64,000 bases of DNA from Polynucleobacter sinensis (GTDB taxonomy: Bacteria; Pseudomonadota; Gammaproteobacteria; Burkholderiales; Burkholderiaceae): the NCBI RefSeq assembly GCF_001595985.1, contig NZ_LOJJ01000018.1, positions 264,816-328,815 of the forward strand. Direction: 5' to 3'. The position numbers and the translations under genes are program-made. The notes under the pieces are model-generated. The model did not search any database and was not told where the DNA came from. It was given only the letters and a program-made list of their open reading frames with translations. This document shows, piece after piece, positions 1 through 7,833 of the stretch (its first letter is position 1; each line of letters starts with the position of its first letter).

Positions 1-401
1 TTTCTGCGTCCGCTGAACAAGCATCACTAACGCTTTACAAAGTGAAGCAAGCAAAGATGCATAGCGGCACCGTGGTGATTGCTCTTGATGGTGTTACTGA
101 TCGAGATCAAGCAGAAGCATTAAAAGGTGCACGTATTTTGGTGGGCCGCGATGTATTTCCAAAAACAGAAAAAGATAGCTATTACTGGGTGGATCTCATT
201 GGGTGCAAAGCAATCAATCTCCAGGATCAAGACTTAGGAGAGGTGATTGACGTTACCGATAATGGTGCCCATGGTGTCATTGCTATTGGCAACCCAGAAA
301 CAAAAACTATTTTGCAACTCGTTCCCTTTGTTAAGGAAGTGGTGCAGAACGTTGACTTACCAAGCAAGCGCATTACACTGGACTGGCAGGCTGACTGGTA
401 G
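1..401 (+). CDS. rimM: Ribosome maturation factor RimM (5' end missing)
   Basis: The gene is open from the left edge, so its true start lies outside the window; about 133 C-terminal residues are seen in frame 3. RimM binds S19 in the 30S head and helps late maturation of the small subunit. What is visible is the end of the N-terminal beta barrel (TLYKVKQAKMHSGTVV) and the PRC-barrel-like domain (YYWVDLIGCKAINLQD...LGEVIDV). The order rimM-trmD-rplS that follows is the classic ribosomal operon (rpsP would precede it), which supports the call. trmD starts 33 bp downstream. Confidence 0.93.
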   Translation, partial: SASAEQASLTLYKVKQAKMHSGTVVIALDGVTDRDQAEALKGARILVGRDVFPKTEKDSYYWVDLIGCKAINLQDQDLGEVIDVTDNGAHGVIAIGNPETKTILQLVPFVKEVVQNVDLPSKRITLDWQADW

Positions 402-434
402 CCCGATATTCAGTAAAGATGCCTATCTTCGACT

Positions 435-1181
435 ATGCGCTTTGATGTAGTTACTCTATTTCCTGAAATGTTCTCCGCTTTAACGCAGTGGGGTATTACT
501 GGCCGAGCATGCGAGCAGGGTCTTGCTAGTGTGAATCTTTGGAACCCCCGTGACTATTGTTCTGATGCCCGTAAAACTGTGGATGATCGCGCTTATGGTG
601 GCGGTCCAGGTATGGTCATGATGGTAAAACCCCTGGAAGATACGATATCTGCTGTTAAAGCAGCTCATCAGTCTGCTGGGCTAGCTTCTGGGCCAATTTG
701 TCTTTTGGCGCCTCAAGGTCAGGTATTTTCTCAGAAGATAGCAACAGATATCCTTAATTATCGTAATTTAACCTTTATTTGCGGTCGATACGAGGCTGTT
801 GACCAGCGATTTATCGATAGAAATGTAGATTTACAACTTTCAATGGGTGATTTTGTGGTTTCTGGGGGTGAATTACCTGCAATGACTATGATGGATGCGG
901 TGATTCGTCTGATTCCTGGGGTCCTTGGCGATGATGAGTCTGCGGTTCAGGATAGCTTTATTAATGGTCTTTTGGACTATCCACACTACACCCGCCCAGA
1001 AATATATGAAAATTTATCTGTTCCGGACGTGCTTTTAGGCGGACATCACGCTAAAATAGCGGATTGGCGTCGGCAAAAGTCTTTAGAGCTGACGCTAAGG
1101 CTCAGGCCTGATTTAATTGAATCGGCTAGAGCTAATGGGTTGCTAAGTAAAGAAGATGAGCAATTTCTTCGAACACTGTGA
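435..1181 (+). CDS. trmD: tRNA (guanine-N1)-methyltransferase TrmD
   Basis: TrmD methylates G37 of tRNAs that have a G at position 36, using S-adenosylmethionine, and so prevents +1 frameshifting. The 248-residue product has the family's usual length. It shows the SPOUT trefoil-knot signatures: YGGGPGMVM near residue 55 and SMGDFVVSGGELPAM near residue 135, plus the C-terminal DYPHYTRPE and WRRQKSLELT segments involved in tRNA binding and catalysis. It begins MRFDVVTLFPEMF, as is typical for TrmD. It sits between rimM and rplS and is probably co-transcribed with them. Confidence 0.97.
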   Translation: MRFDVVTLFPEMFSALTQWGITGRACEQGLASVNLWNPRDYCSDARKTVDDRAYGGGPGMVMMVKPLEDTISAVKAAHQSAGLASGPICLLAPQGQVFSQKIATDILNYRNLTFICGRYEAVDQRFIDRNVDLQLSMGDFVVSGGELPAMTMMDAVIRLIPGVLGDDESAVQDSFINGLLDYPHYTRPEIYENLSVPDVLLGGHHAKIADWRRQKSLELTLRLRPDLIESARANGLLSKEDEQFLRTL

Positions 1182-1307
1182 GTAATTGCAGTTTCGGATA
1201 AATGGTTTATGTTTTGATTTAGTGAAATGGTTTTAACTACATCCTCTGTCTGGTCCGTTGATGCAAATCTCGGGATTAAACGCTGACAAGATGTTTAAGG
1301 ATTAATA

Positions 1308-1697
1308 ATGAATTTGATCGAAAAAATTGAGCAAGAAGAAATTGCTCGCTTAAGTGCCAACAAAACTCTTCCAAGTTTTGCTCCTGGCGACACCGTAATC
1401 GTTGGTGTAAACGTGGTTGAAGGTACACGTAAGCGTACTCAGGCCTTTGAAGGCGTTGTGATTGCTAAGCGCAATCGCGGACTGAATTCTAGCTTTATCG
1501 TTCGCAAGATTTCATCTGGCGAAGGTGTAGAGCGTACATTCCAAACTTACTCACCATTGATCGCTAGCATTGAAGTGAAGCGTCGCGGTGATGTACGTCG
1601 TGCGAAGTTGTACTACTTGCGCGATCGTTCAGGTAAGTCTGCACGTATTAAAGAGAAGCTACCTGCTCGTAAGGTTGCCGCTCCAACTGCTGCATAA
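1308..1697 (+). CDS. rplS: 50S ribosomal protein L19
   Basis: L19 lies at the interface of the 30S and 50S subunits. The 129-residue protein starts [15 protein letters not shown], then has the typical [32 protein letters not shown] core and the [12 protein letters not shown] and [23 protein letters not shown] blocks (motifs split here for length). A short basic, Ala-rich tail follows. A 126-bp gap separates it from trmD, and AAGGAT lies just upstream of the ATG. A strong rho-independent terminator directly follows, so it is the last gene of the rimM operon. Confidence 0.98.
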   Translation: MNLIEKIEQEEIARLSANKTLPSFAPGDTVIVGVNVVEGTRKRTQAFEGVVIAKRNRGLNSSFIVRKISSGEGVERTFQTYSPLIASIEVKRRGDVRRAKLYYLRDRSGKSARIKEKLPARKVAAPTAA

Positions 1698-1717
1698 GCA
1701 TTGCTTTAATGCGAAGA

Positions 1718-1744
1718 GAAGGCAGCTTAGGCTGCCTTTTTTAT
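1718..1744 (+). terminator. Rho-independent terminator after rplS
   Basis: Inverted arms AAGGCAGC (1719-1726) and GCTGCCTT (1731-1738) enclose a TTAG loop and are followed by a run of T. It ends the rimM-trmD-rplS operon. Confidence 0.85.
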
Positions 1745-1761
1745 TGTCCTAAAATAGCCCC

Positions 1762-2499
1762 ATGACTGAGCAATCATCTCCTCAAAAGCAAGTGATTAGT
1801 TTCGCAGCGCCCGCTAGTTTTGATGCGCAGGCAGTTGCGATTCATGAGGTTTGTATTAATGAGCCCAGAGTGCACTCTTCTCGGTTGGAGCCACATAGCC
1901 TGAGGGAGCGCTTTCAAAACCCCCCAGTCTGGGAACCGGAAATTACGGATGAAAGTCGACATGCTCTAGCCATGGATATTGTTTCTAAGCGCCAGGCGGC
2001 TGGAAAAGTCACTCGTGCTGCTGTGCTTATTCCCTTGGTATTGAATGAAGCTGGTTTATCAGTTCTCTTGACTCAGAGGACTGATCATTTGCACGATCAT
2101 GCCGGTCAAATTAGCTTCCCCGGAGGTCGGATGGATCCTGAGGATCAAAGTCCTTATGACACCGCTTTGCGAGAGAGTCAGGAGGAAATTGGTCTAAGCC
2201 CTGATGGCGTTGAAATTATCGGCCATCTTCCTCAATACTTGACTGTTTCAGGCTATAGTGTGACGCCAGTTGTGGGATTAGTAAAACCTCAGGCAGAATA
2301 TGCTTTAGATGCTTTTGAAGTGGCGGATGTTTTTGAAGTGCCTTTACATTTCTTGATGGATCCTGCAAATCATCAGGTGCGGGTCTGGGAGAGTGATCGA
2401 GGTGGTCGTCGGTTTTATTCAATGCCCTATGAAAATCGTTTTATCTGGGGTGCTACCGCTGGAATGTTGCGTAACCTTTATCATTTATTAAAAGTATGA
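1762..2499 (+). CDS. Nudix hydrolase, CoA pyrophosphatase-like
   Basis: This is a 245-residue Nudix protein. The Nudix box is complete at about residues 116-140: a GG at the start, then E, then RESQEEIGL, fitting GX5EX7REUXEEXGU. The segment LLTQRTDHLHDHAGQISFPGG just before the box is the LLTXR...GXXXFPGG pattern of the NudL/CoA diphosphatase group, which splits coenzyme A into phosphopantetheine and 3',5'-ADP. About 75 residues precede the catalytic domain, longer than E. coli NudL. The stop codon overlaps the start of the following cobD-like gene by 4 bp, suggesting translational coupling. Substrate is inferred from family only. Confidence 0.85.
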   Translation: MTEQSSPQKQVISFAAPASFDAQAVAIHEVCINEPRVHSSRLEPHSLRERFQNPPVWEPEITDESRHALAMDIVSKRQAAGKVTRAAVLIPLVLNEAGLSVLLTQRTDHLHDHAGQISFPGGRMDPEDQSPYDTALRESQEEIGLSPDGVEIIGHLPQYLTVSGYSVTPVVGLVKPQAEYALDAFEVADVFEVPLHFLMDPANHQVRVWESDRGGRRFYSMPYENRFIWGATAGMLRNLYHLLKV

Positions 2500-3455
2500 C
2501 TTTCTTTTCTATACTCTTCGCGTTGATTGCTGAGCAATATCGCCCAGTAACTTCTACTCATTGGATTGCGCGTATCAGTGCACGTTGGCTAGATTGGGTT
2601 GCCGGTGAGTTTGGTGGCAAAACCGAGGAGGGTGCAAGCCCCGTTGGTGCTCGTATGGCTTGCTTGGTAGCATTTATTCTGCCAACCTTTCTTGTGTTTG
2701 TGATTTATGTTGTCTTCATGGTGACATATCCAATTTTAGGGTTTGTGTGGAATGTATTGATCGCCTATTTATTCTTCGGGTTCCGTCAATTTAGCCACTC
2801 ATTCACATTGGTTCATGAGGCGATTGCGAATCACGACTTACCTGCAGCTCGCGCAGCGTTAGCCCAGTGGTATGGCCCTGAGTTAGATGCTTCCAATCTC
2901 ACTGAAACAGAGGTTATCTCCTTGGCTTTGGAGCGTGCGATTATTGGTTCTCATCATCATGTCTTTGGCGTATTGTTTTGGTTCTTAATGCCAATGGGTC
3001 CCGCTGGTGTTGTTCTGTACCGCCTGGCTGATACCGCTTCTCAGCGCTGGTCTGAGAAGGGTGACTTTAATTTAAGCGAGGCTGCTCGTCATTTCTTCTA
3101 TGTATTAGATTGGATTCCTGCTCGCATCACCGCAATGGGCTTTGCGATTGTTGGCAACTTTGAAGGTGCTGTATATGCTTGGCGTCACTTGACTGGTAAA
3201 TGGTCTGACTCTTTATCTGCAGTGATTTTGGCTTCTGGAAGTGGCGCTCTGGGAGTGCGCTTAGGTGAGCCGATGAGTGAACCCGATAGCGATGAAGCAT
3301 TGCGTATGGCTGAGGCCGGCGAGCCGGTAGTTTACGAGGTGGGTCTGGAGCCTAATGAACGCACTATGCGATCTGCAATTGGCTTGGTATGGCGCTTGGT
3401 TATCGCTTGGATGGCTTTATTGCTAATGCTGACCATCGCTCTTTGGCTTGGCTAA
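2496..3455 (+). CDS. CobD/CbiB-family integral membrane protein
   Basis: The 319-residue protein has strongly hydrophobic stretches near residues 53-100, 155-180 and 300-319, and a central soluble segment. It matches the CobD/CbiB family (adenosylcobinamide-phosphate synthase), with EQYRPV near the start, HDLPAARAAL in the middle and SQRW further on. In many betaproteobacteria a CobD-like gene sits beside this Nudix gene without any other cobalamin genes, so a real role in cobalamin synthesis is uncertain; none of the cobalamin genes is in this window. Its ATG overlaps the previous stop. Its 3' end overlaps convergent rsgA by 56 bp. Confidence 0.75.
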   Translation: MTFFSILFALIAEQYRPVTSTHWIARISARWLDWVAGEFGGKTEEGASPVGARMACLVAFILPTFLVFVIYVVFMVTYPILGFVWNVLIAYLFFGFRQFSHSFTLVHEAIANHDLPAARAALAQWYGPELDASNLTETEVISLALERAIIGSHHHVFGVLFWFLMPMGPAGVVLYRLADTASQRWSEKGDFNLSEAARHFFYVLDWIPARITAMGFAIVGNFEGAVYAWRHLTGKWSDSLSAVILASGSGALGVRLGEPMSEPDSDEALRMAEAGEPVVYEVGLEPNERTMRSAIGLVWRLVIAWMALLLMLTIALWLG

Positions 3456-4425
3456 TCCCCTGAATCTGCGTATCGGCAGTTTTAGAGTCTGAGCGTAACT
3501 GTCTAAATAGCGCTAGTCTTTCTGGCGCTATTTCATTTCTGTCTACTGCCTCACGTATTGCGCAATCAGGTTCTGATTGGTGGGCACAATTATGAAATCG
3601 ACACTTCCCAAGCAGGTCATGAAACTCCCTAAAGGCATGCTCAAGTTCGCTGACGGACATATGCGCTAAGCCAAACTCCTGAAAGCCTGGGGAATCTATC
3701 AGAGCGCCTAATTTGCCATTGGCATCGCGACCCCAGGACTCTGGTAATTCAAAATAGCGGCAGGCTGTTGTGGTGTGCTTGCCAGTATCTAAGCGCACTG
3801 AATATTCTTGAGTGATGGCTGCAGCATTAGGCACCCAAGCATTTAGCAGGCTGGATTTACCCATGCCCGATTGACCCACAAATACGGAGACTTTGCCGCG
3901 AATAGCAGGCCTCAAAGCCTCTATCGAGGCTTCGTCAAATTTAGCTGATACCTCAGTGACAGGGTACCCCATACGAGCGTAGGGCGCGATGATTTTGCGA
4001 GCCTGCTCCAAATTGTCCTTGAGGTCGCATTTATTCAGAAGAATATGCAGGCCAATTTGATTGGCTTCTGCGGCAACGACTGCTCTGCCTAATAAATCTG
4101 GTGAGAAGGCGGGTTGTGTAGCCAGGACTACTAATATTTGATCTACGTTAGATGCAATGAGCTTGCTTTTGAATGCGTCGGAACGATAAAGGAGATTTTC
4201 TCTTGGTTCAATATGAATGATGCGCGCTTGATCTGCCGATGTCATTTCTAGCAACATGCGATCACCTACTGCACCAATATGTTGTTTTGCAGGTGTACTG
4301 ACCTGAATCAACTCGCCAGCAGGAGATTCATTTCCGCGCTCATCTTTGACTAAGCGCTGCGCCAAATAATGCCTACCGTAGGAGGCGGTTAAGAGTGCGC
4401 GAAATTGCTCCATTGATCCCGGCAC
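3400..4425 (-). CDS. rsgA: Ribosome biogenesis GTPase RsgA (YjeQ)
   Basis: RsgA is a circularly permuted GTPase that checks late 30S assembly. The GTPase motifs appear in permuted order: NKCDL (G4, about residue 131), then GQSGMGKSS (G1, about 185) and DSPGFQEFGL (G3, about 245). The C-terminal zinc knuckle is CRFHNCAHQSEPDCAI. The N-terminal OB fold is present (residues 10-75). M1 and M5 are both possible starts; M1 lies 2 bp after the upstream M48 protease gene on this strand, so the two are probably one transcript. The last 56 bp overlap the convergent cobD-like gene. Confidence 0.95.
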   Translation of the reverse strand: MPGSMEQFRALLTASYGRHYLAQRLVKDERGNESPAGELIQVSTPAKQHIGAVGDRMLLEMTSADQARIIHIEPRENLLYRSDAFKSKLIASNVDQILVVLATQPAFSPDLLGRAVVAAEANQIGLHILLNKCDLKDNLEQARKIIAPYARMGYPVTEVSAKFDEASIEALRPAIRGKVSVFVGQSGMGKSSLLNAWVPNAAAITQEYSVRLDTGKHTTTACRYFELPESWGRDANGKLGALIDSPGFQEFGLAHMSVSELEHAFREFHDLLGKCRFHNCAHQSEPDCAIREAVDRNEIAPERLALFRQLRSDSKTADTQIQGISQAKERWSALAIKPSKR

Positions 4426-4427
4426 TC

Positions 4428-5678
4428 TTACTTAAATTGTTTGAGGTTGGCAATGCGTAATGGGGCGGGAGGGTGAGAGCTGTAAAAAGCCGTATAGATT
4501 GGATCAGGAGTTAGAGTTGATGCATTATCTTGATACAACTTCACTAAGGCCGTGATCAAGTCTTTGGCAGATGATTTATCGGCTGCAAAGCCATCGGCTT
4601 CATATTCATGTTTGCGAGAAGCAAGACTGGAAAGTGGTGTGAAAAAGAAGCTAAATACAGGGGATACCAGCATGAAGAGGGCTAGGGCCAATCCACCGTT
4701 GTAACCATTGGGGTTGGGCATTACACCCAAGTCTGAATAGAACCAGGCTTGAGTACTAATCCAGCCTAATAATGCAAACATAGCAAAACTAAGTGCGAAG
4801 GAAACAAACAGGCGTTTGCGAATATGATTGCACTTAAAGTGGCCAAGTTCGTGAGCAAGAACGGCCTCCACTTCACCAGGATTGAGTTTTTCAATTAGCG
4901 TATCAAAGAAGACAATGCGCTTTGCTTTTCCCATTCCAGCAAAAAACGCATTTCCGTGCGCACTGCGTTTACTCCCATCCATCACAAAGAGGCCTTGGCT
5001 TGCAAAATCGCAGCGCTTTAAGAGTGCTTCAATTTGGGTTTTAAGTGGGCCCTCCTCTAGAGGTTGGAACTTATTGAACATGGGCGCAATAAATGTAGGG
5101 AATATCCATTGCATCAAAAGACTGAAGGCAGTGAGAACACCCCAAGCCCAAAGCCACCAGTAGTCACCCGCTTGAGCCATAAGGCTAAGAATGACCCAGA
5201 GTAGTGGCACCCCAATAGCGCCGCCAATACCGATGCCTTTAAACATATCGCTAAAGAAGAGTTTCTTATTCATACGGTTAAAGCCAAAACGTTCTTCTAA
5301 GTAAAATTGCTTGTACCAAGAAAATGGAATGTCAATGATTCCAGAGATCAATACGATCGATACGAGCAGTGCAATTTGCTGCGCGATACCTTCGCCTAGG
5401 AGTTGCAGTAACGCTATATTGAGAATTTGTAAGCCACCTAGCAAAGTGAAGGCGATAAGGATGATGGCGCTGACGCCATTCTCCAAAATGCCAAGTCGAA
5501 GTTTGGCGATTGTGTAGTCGGCGGCCTTTTGGTGCTCCGCTAAAGTGATTTGCGAGGAAAATTCCGCGGGGACCGAATCACGGTGGATGGCCACGTGATG
5601 AATCTGACGCTGGGATAACCAGTGGCGTAAGCCAAAGCTGGTGAAAAAGGCGATTAGGAAAACGATAGTAAATGTCAT
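4428..5678 (-). CDS. M48 family zinc metalloprotease (Ste24-like)
   Basis: The 416-residue membrane protein has several hydrophobic segments (near residues 1-15, 65-115, 150-190 and 290-350). The zinc motif HELGH lies in VEAVLAHELGHFKCNH (about residue 278), and the third zinc ligand is likely in KHEYEADGFAA (about residue 358). This is the layout of Ste24/CAAX prenyl protease 1-type M48 peptidases, longer than HtpX. Ste24-like enzymes in bacteria probably act in membrane protein quality control; the substrate is unknown. It is followed 2 bp later by rsgA. Confidence 0.9.
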   Translation of the reverse strand: MTFTIVFLIAFFTSFGLRHWLSQRQIHHVAIHRDSVPAEFSSQITLAEHQKAADYTIAKLRLGILENGVSAIILIAFTLLGGLQILNIALLQLLGEGIAQQIALLVSIVLISGIIDIPFSWYKQFYLEERFGFNRMNKKLFFSDMFKGIGIGGAIGVPLLWVILSLMAQAGDYWWLWAWGVLTAFSLLMQWIFPTFIAPMFNKFQPLEEGPLKTQIEALLKRCDFASQGLFVMDGSKRSAHGNAFFAGMGKAKRIVFFDTLIEKLNPGEVEAVLAHELGHFKCNHIRKRLFVSFALSFAMFALLGWISTQAWFYSDLGVMPNPNGYNGGLALALFMLVSPVFSFFFTPLSSLASRKHEYEADGFAADKSSAKDLITALVKLYQDNASTLTPDPIYTAFYSSHPPAPLRIANLKQFK

Positions 5679-5790
5679 TTATGCATTATAGAAGCGCCGT
5701 AAATAGATTGCGTGGACTATGCTGTAATATGCTTATTCAAATCGTTAGAGTTCAAAATAACGCATCTTAGCTAGTAATTTGAAGGAGTAG

Positions 5791-6450
5791 ATGGGAATGC
5801 AGTCAACTCACATTATCGCCATTAGGCATGGTGAAACAGATTGGAATGCTCTTGGTCGATATCAAGGACAAACTGATATTCCTTTAAACGATTCTGGCCT
5901 GGCGCAAGCTAAGCAGGCCGCCTCGTTTTTGCGCGATAAAACTATCCACGCCATTTACACAAGCAATCTTAGTCGCGCAGCCCAGACTGCTGCAGAAATT
6001 GCTCAGGCTCGAAATGAGAGTGTCCGCATCATTCCTGAGCTTCGGGAGCAGCATTACGGCGTTTTTCAGGGTCTAACTGGTGCCGAGGTTAAGGAGCGTT
6101 GGCCAGACGCCCATCGCAAGTGGCATGATCGCGTGCCCGAATTTGGTCCTGAGGGCGGCGAAACTCGCAATCAATTTAAAGAGCGTTGCATTCAAGCGTT
6201 ACAGCAGATTGCTAAGCAGCATCCTGGCGAAATTTTAGCGGTAGTGTGTCACGGAGGCGTGCTAGATTGTTTGTATCGCGAGGCCACCAAGCTATCCATG
6301 GATATTCCTCGCACATGGCCTTTGGAGAACGCCTCTATGAATCATCTTCGCTATGACGAAAATGGATTTTCATTGGTAGATTGGGGAAATGTGTCGCATC
6401 TGGATCAAGCTGGTCGAGATGAAATGAAGGAATGTTTTCCTGGGCCGTAA
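5791..6450 (+). CDS. Histidine phosphatase family protein (GpmB/CobC-like)
   Basis: This 219-residue protein belongs to the phosphoglycerate mutase-like superfamily. The catalytic phosphohistidine motif RHGETDWN is at residues 11-18; the second histidine is in VVCHGGVLDCLYRE (about residue 153), and a conserved REQHYGVFQGL block is at about 84. A GAAGGAG ribosome site ends 4 bp before the first ATG, supporting start 5791 over the second Met. It could be a phosphoglycerate mutase 2-type enzyme or a broad phosphatase such as alpha-ribazole phosphatase; nothing nearby settles which. Confidence 0.88.
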   Translation: MGMQSTHIIAIRHGETDWNALGRYQGQTDIPLNDSGLAQAKQAASFLRDKTIHAIYTSNLSRAAQTAAEIAQARNESVRIIPELREQHYGVFQGLTGAEVKERWPDAHRKWHDRVPEFGPEGGETRNQFKERCIQALQQIAKQHPGEILAVVCHGGVLDCLYREATKLSMDIPRTWPLENASMNHLRYDENGFSLVDWGNVSHLDQAGRDEMKECFPGP

Positions 6451-6484
6451 TGTATTTGTATGATCATTTTCTAAAGGACTGACA

Positions 6485-7822
6485 ATGAATCGGTTTTCTA
6501 AAATAAGCTCCATTTCTTTGCTTGCTCTACTAGGTTTAATGAGTAACGCTTCTGATGCTGGAACTGTGACCGTCATCACTTCTTTTTCGAAAGAAATTAC
6601 ACAGGTTTACAAGACTGCATTTGAGAAAGCTAACCCCACTATTAAGCTGGAGATTCTGAATAAGAATACTGTTCAAGGAATATCCTACGTTCGTGAGTTG
6701 CCGGCTGGTCAGCGCCCAGAAATTTTTTGGGCCTCCGCCCCTGACGCATTTGAGGTTCTTGCTGGGCAAAATCTATTGCTCAATGTCAGTGATCAAGCAA
6801 ATAAGGCGGTGCCCGCCAAAGTCGGTAACTATCCGATAAATAACCCGCAGGGTTTGTATTTGGGTCAAGCCCTTTCTGGGTACGGCTTGATGTGGAACAC
6901 ACGCTATCTTAGTGCCAATAAGATTCCCGCCCCAAGTCAGTGGGCCGATTTGACTAAGTCAATTTATTTCAATCATGTCGCCATTAGTTCTCCCTCGCGA
7001 TCTGGTACCACCCATTTAACAGTCGAAACGATTTTGCAAGGTGAGGGTTGGGATAAAGGCTGGAGTCAGTTGTTGCAAATTGCAGGTAATAGCGCAGCGA
7101 TTACTGAAAGAAGTTTTGGTGTGCCTGATGGCGTAAACAATGGACAGTTTGGTGTAGGCCTAGTGGTTGATTTTTTTGCTTTGGCTAGTAAGGCTAGTGG
7201 TTTCCCGGTGGATTTTGCTTACCCTAATGTCACGGCAATTGTGCCGGCTAATATCGGCCTGATCAATGGTAGTAAAAATTCTGAGGAAGCGAAGAAATTC
7301 ATAGCGTTTAGCGTCTCCTTGGAAGGTCAGACTTTACTTTTAGATCCAAAGATTTCTCGTTTACCTGTTTTGCCGTTAAACAATTTTTCTAGCAAGGTGC
7401 CTGCTGGATACCCCAATGCGTTTGAGATTGCTAAGCGTGCAAAAGTAAACTTCAATTCAGATTTATCTGAAGAGCGCTATAACGTTGTCTCTTCAATGTT
7501 TGATCAAACGATTACATTTCGCCACAAAGAATTGCAAGCGGCCACCAAGGCTATCCATGAAGCTAGCGCAGCATTGGCAAAAAAACCATCCGCCCAAGGT
7601 CAGGCTCTTTTGAAACAGGCGCAGGATTTAGCTTTCACCCCAATTGTGACCTCGAGTCTGGTGGGTAATAAAAATTTCCTTGCTTTGTTTGCGACTAGTA
7701 AAAAGGATGCTGCTGCCAATAAGGAGATTTCGGGCCTGGAAGATCGATGGAATGCTCAAGCAAAAGAGCATTACGCAAAGGCCAAAAACTTTGCTGAGCA
7801 GGCTTTGGCTTTGGCTAAGTAA
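6485..7822 (+). CDS. ABC transporter periplasmic binding protein (Fe3+-type family)
   Basis: The 445-residue product starts with a signal peptide (about residues 1-25, cleavage near SDAG) and continues TVTVITSFSKEITQVYKTAFE, typical of the ferric-iron/AfuA-like solute binding family. SNARSGTTHL-like and FGVGLVVDFF segments match the family fold, but no clear tyrosine iron-binding pair can be named by eye. It carries an extra C-terminal, Ala/Lys-rich helical region of about 100 residues (from about 340) beyond the usual length. It is the first gene of a three-gene importer, 11 bp before the permease. Iron, phosphonate or phosphosugar substrates are all possible. Confidence 0.82.
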   Translation: MNRFSKISSISLLALLGLMSNASDAGTVTVITSFSKEITQVYKTAFEKANPTIKLEILNKNTVQGISYVRELPAGQRPEIFWASAPDAFEVLAGQNLLLNVSDQANKAVPAKVGNYPINNPQGLYLGQALSGYGLMWNTRYLSANKIPAPSQWADLTKSIYFNHVAISSPSRSGTTHLTVETILQGEGWDKGWSQLLQIAGNSAAITERSFGVPDGVNNGQFGVGLVVDFFALASKASGFPVDFAYPNVTAIVPANIGLINGSKNSEEAKKFIAFSVSLEGQTLLLDPKISRLPVLPLNNFSSKVPAGYPNAFEIAKRAKVNFNSDLSEERYNVVSSMFDQTITFRHKELQAATKAIHEASAALAKKPSAQGQALLKQAQDLAFTPIVTSSLVGNKNFLALFATSKKDAAANKEISGLEDRWNAQAKEHYAKAKNFAEQALALAK

Positions 7823-7833
7823 CTCTTTGAGCA

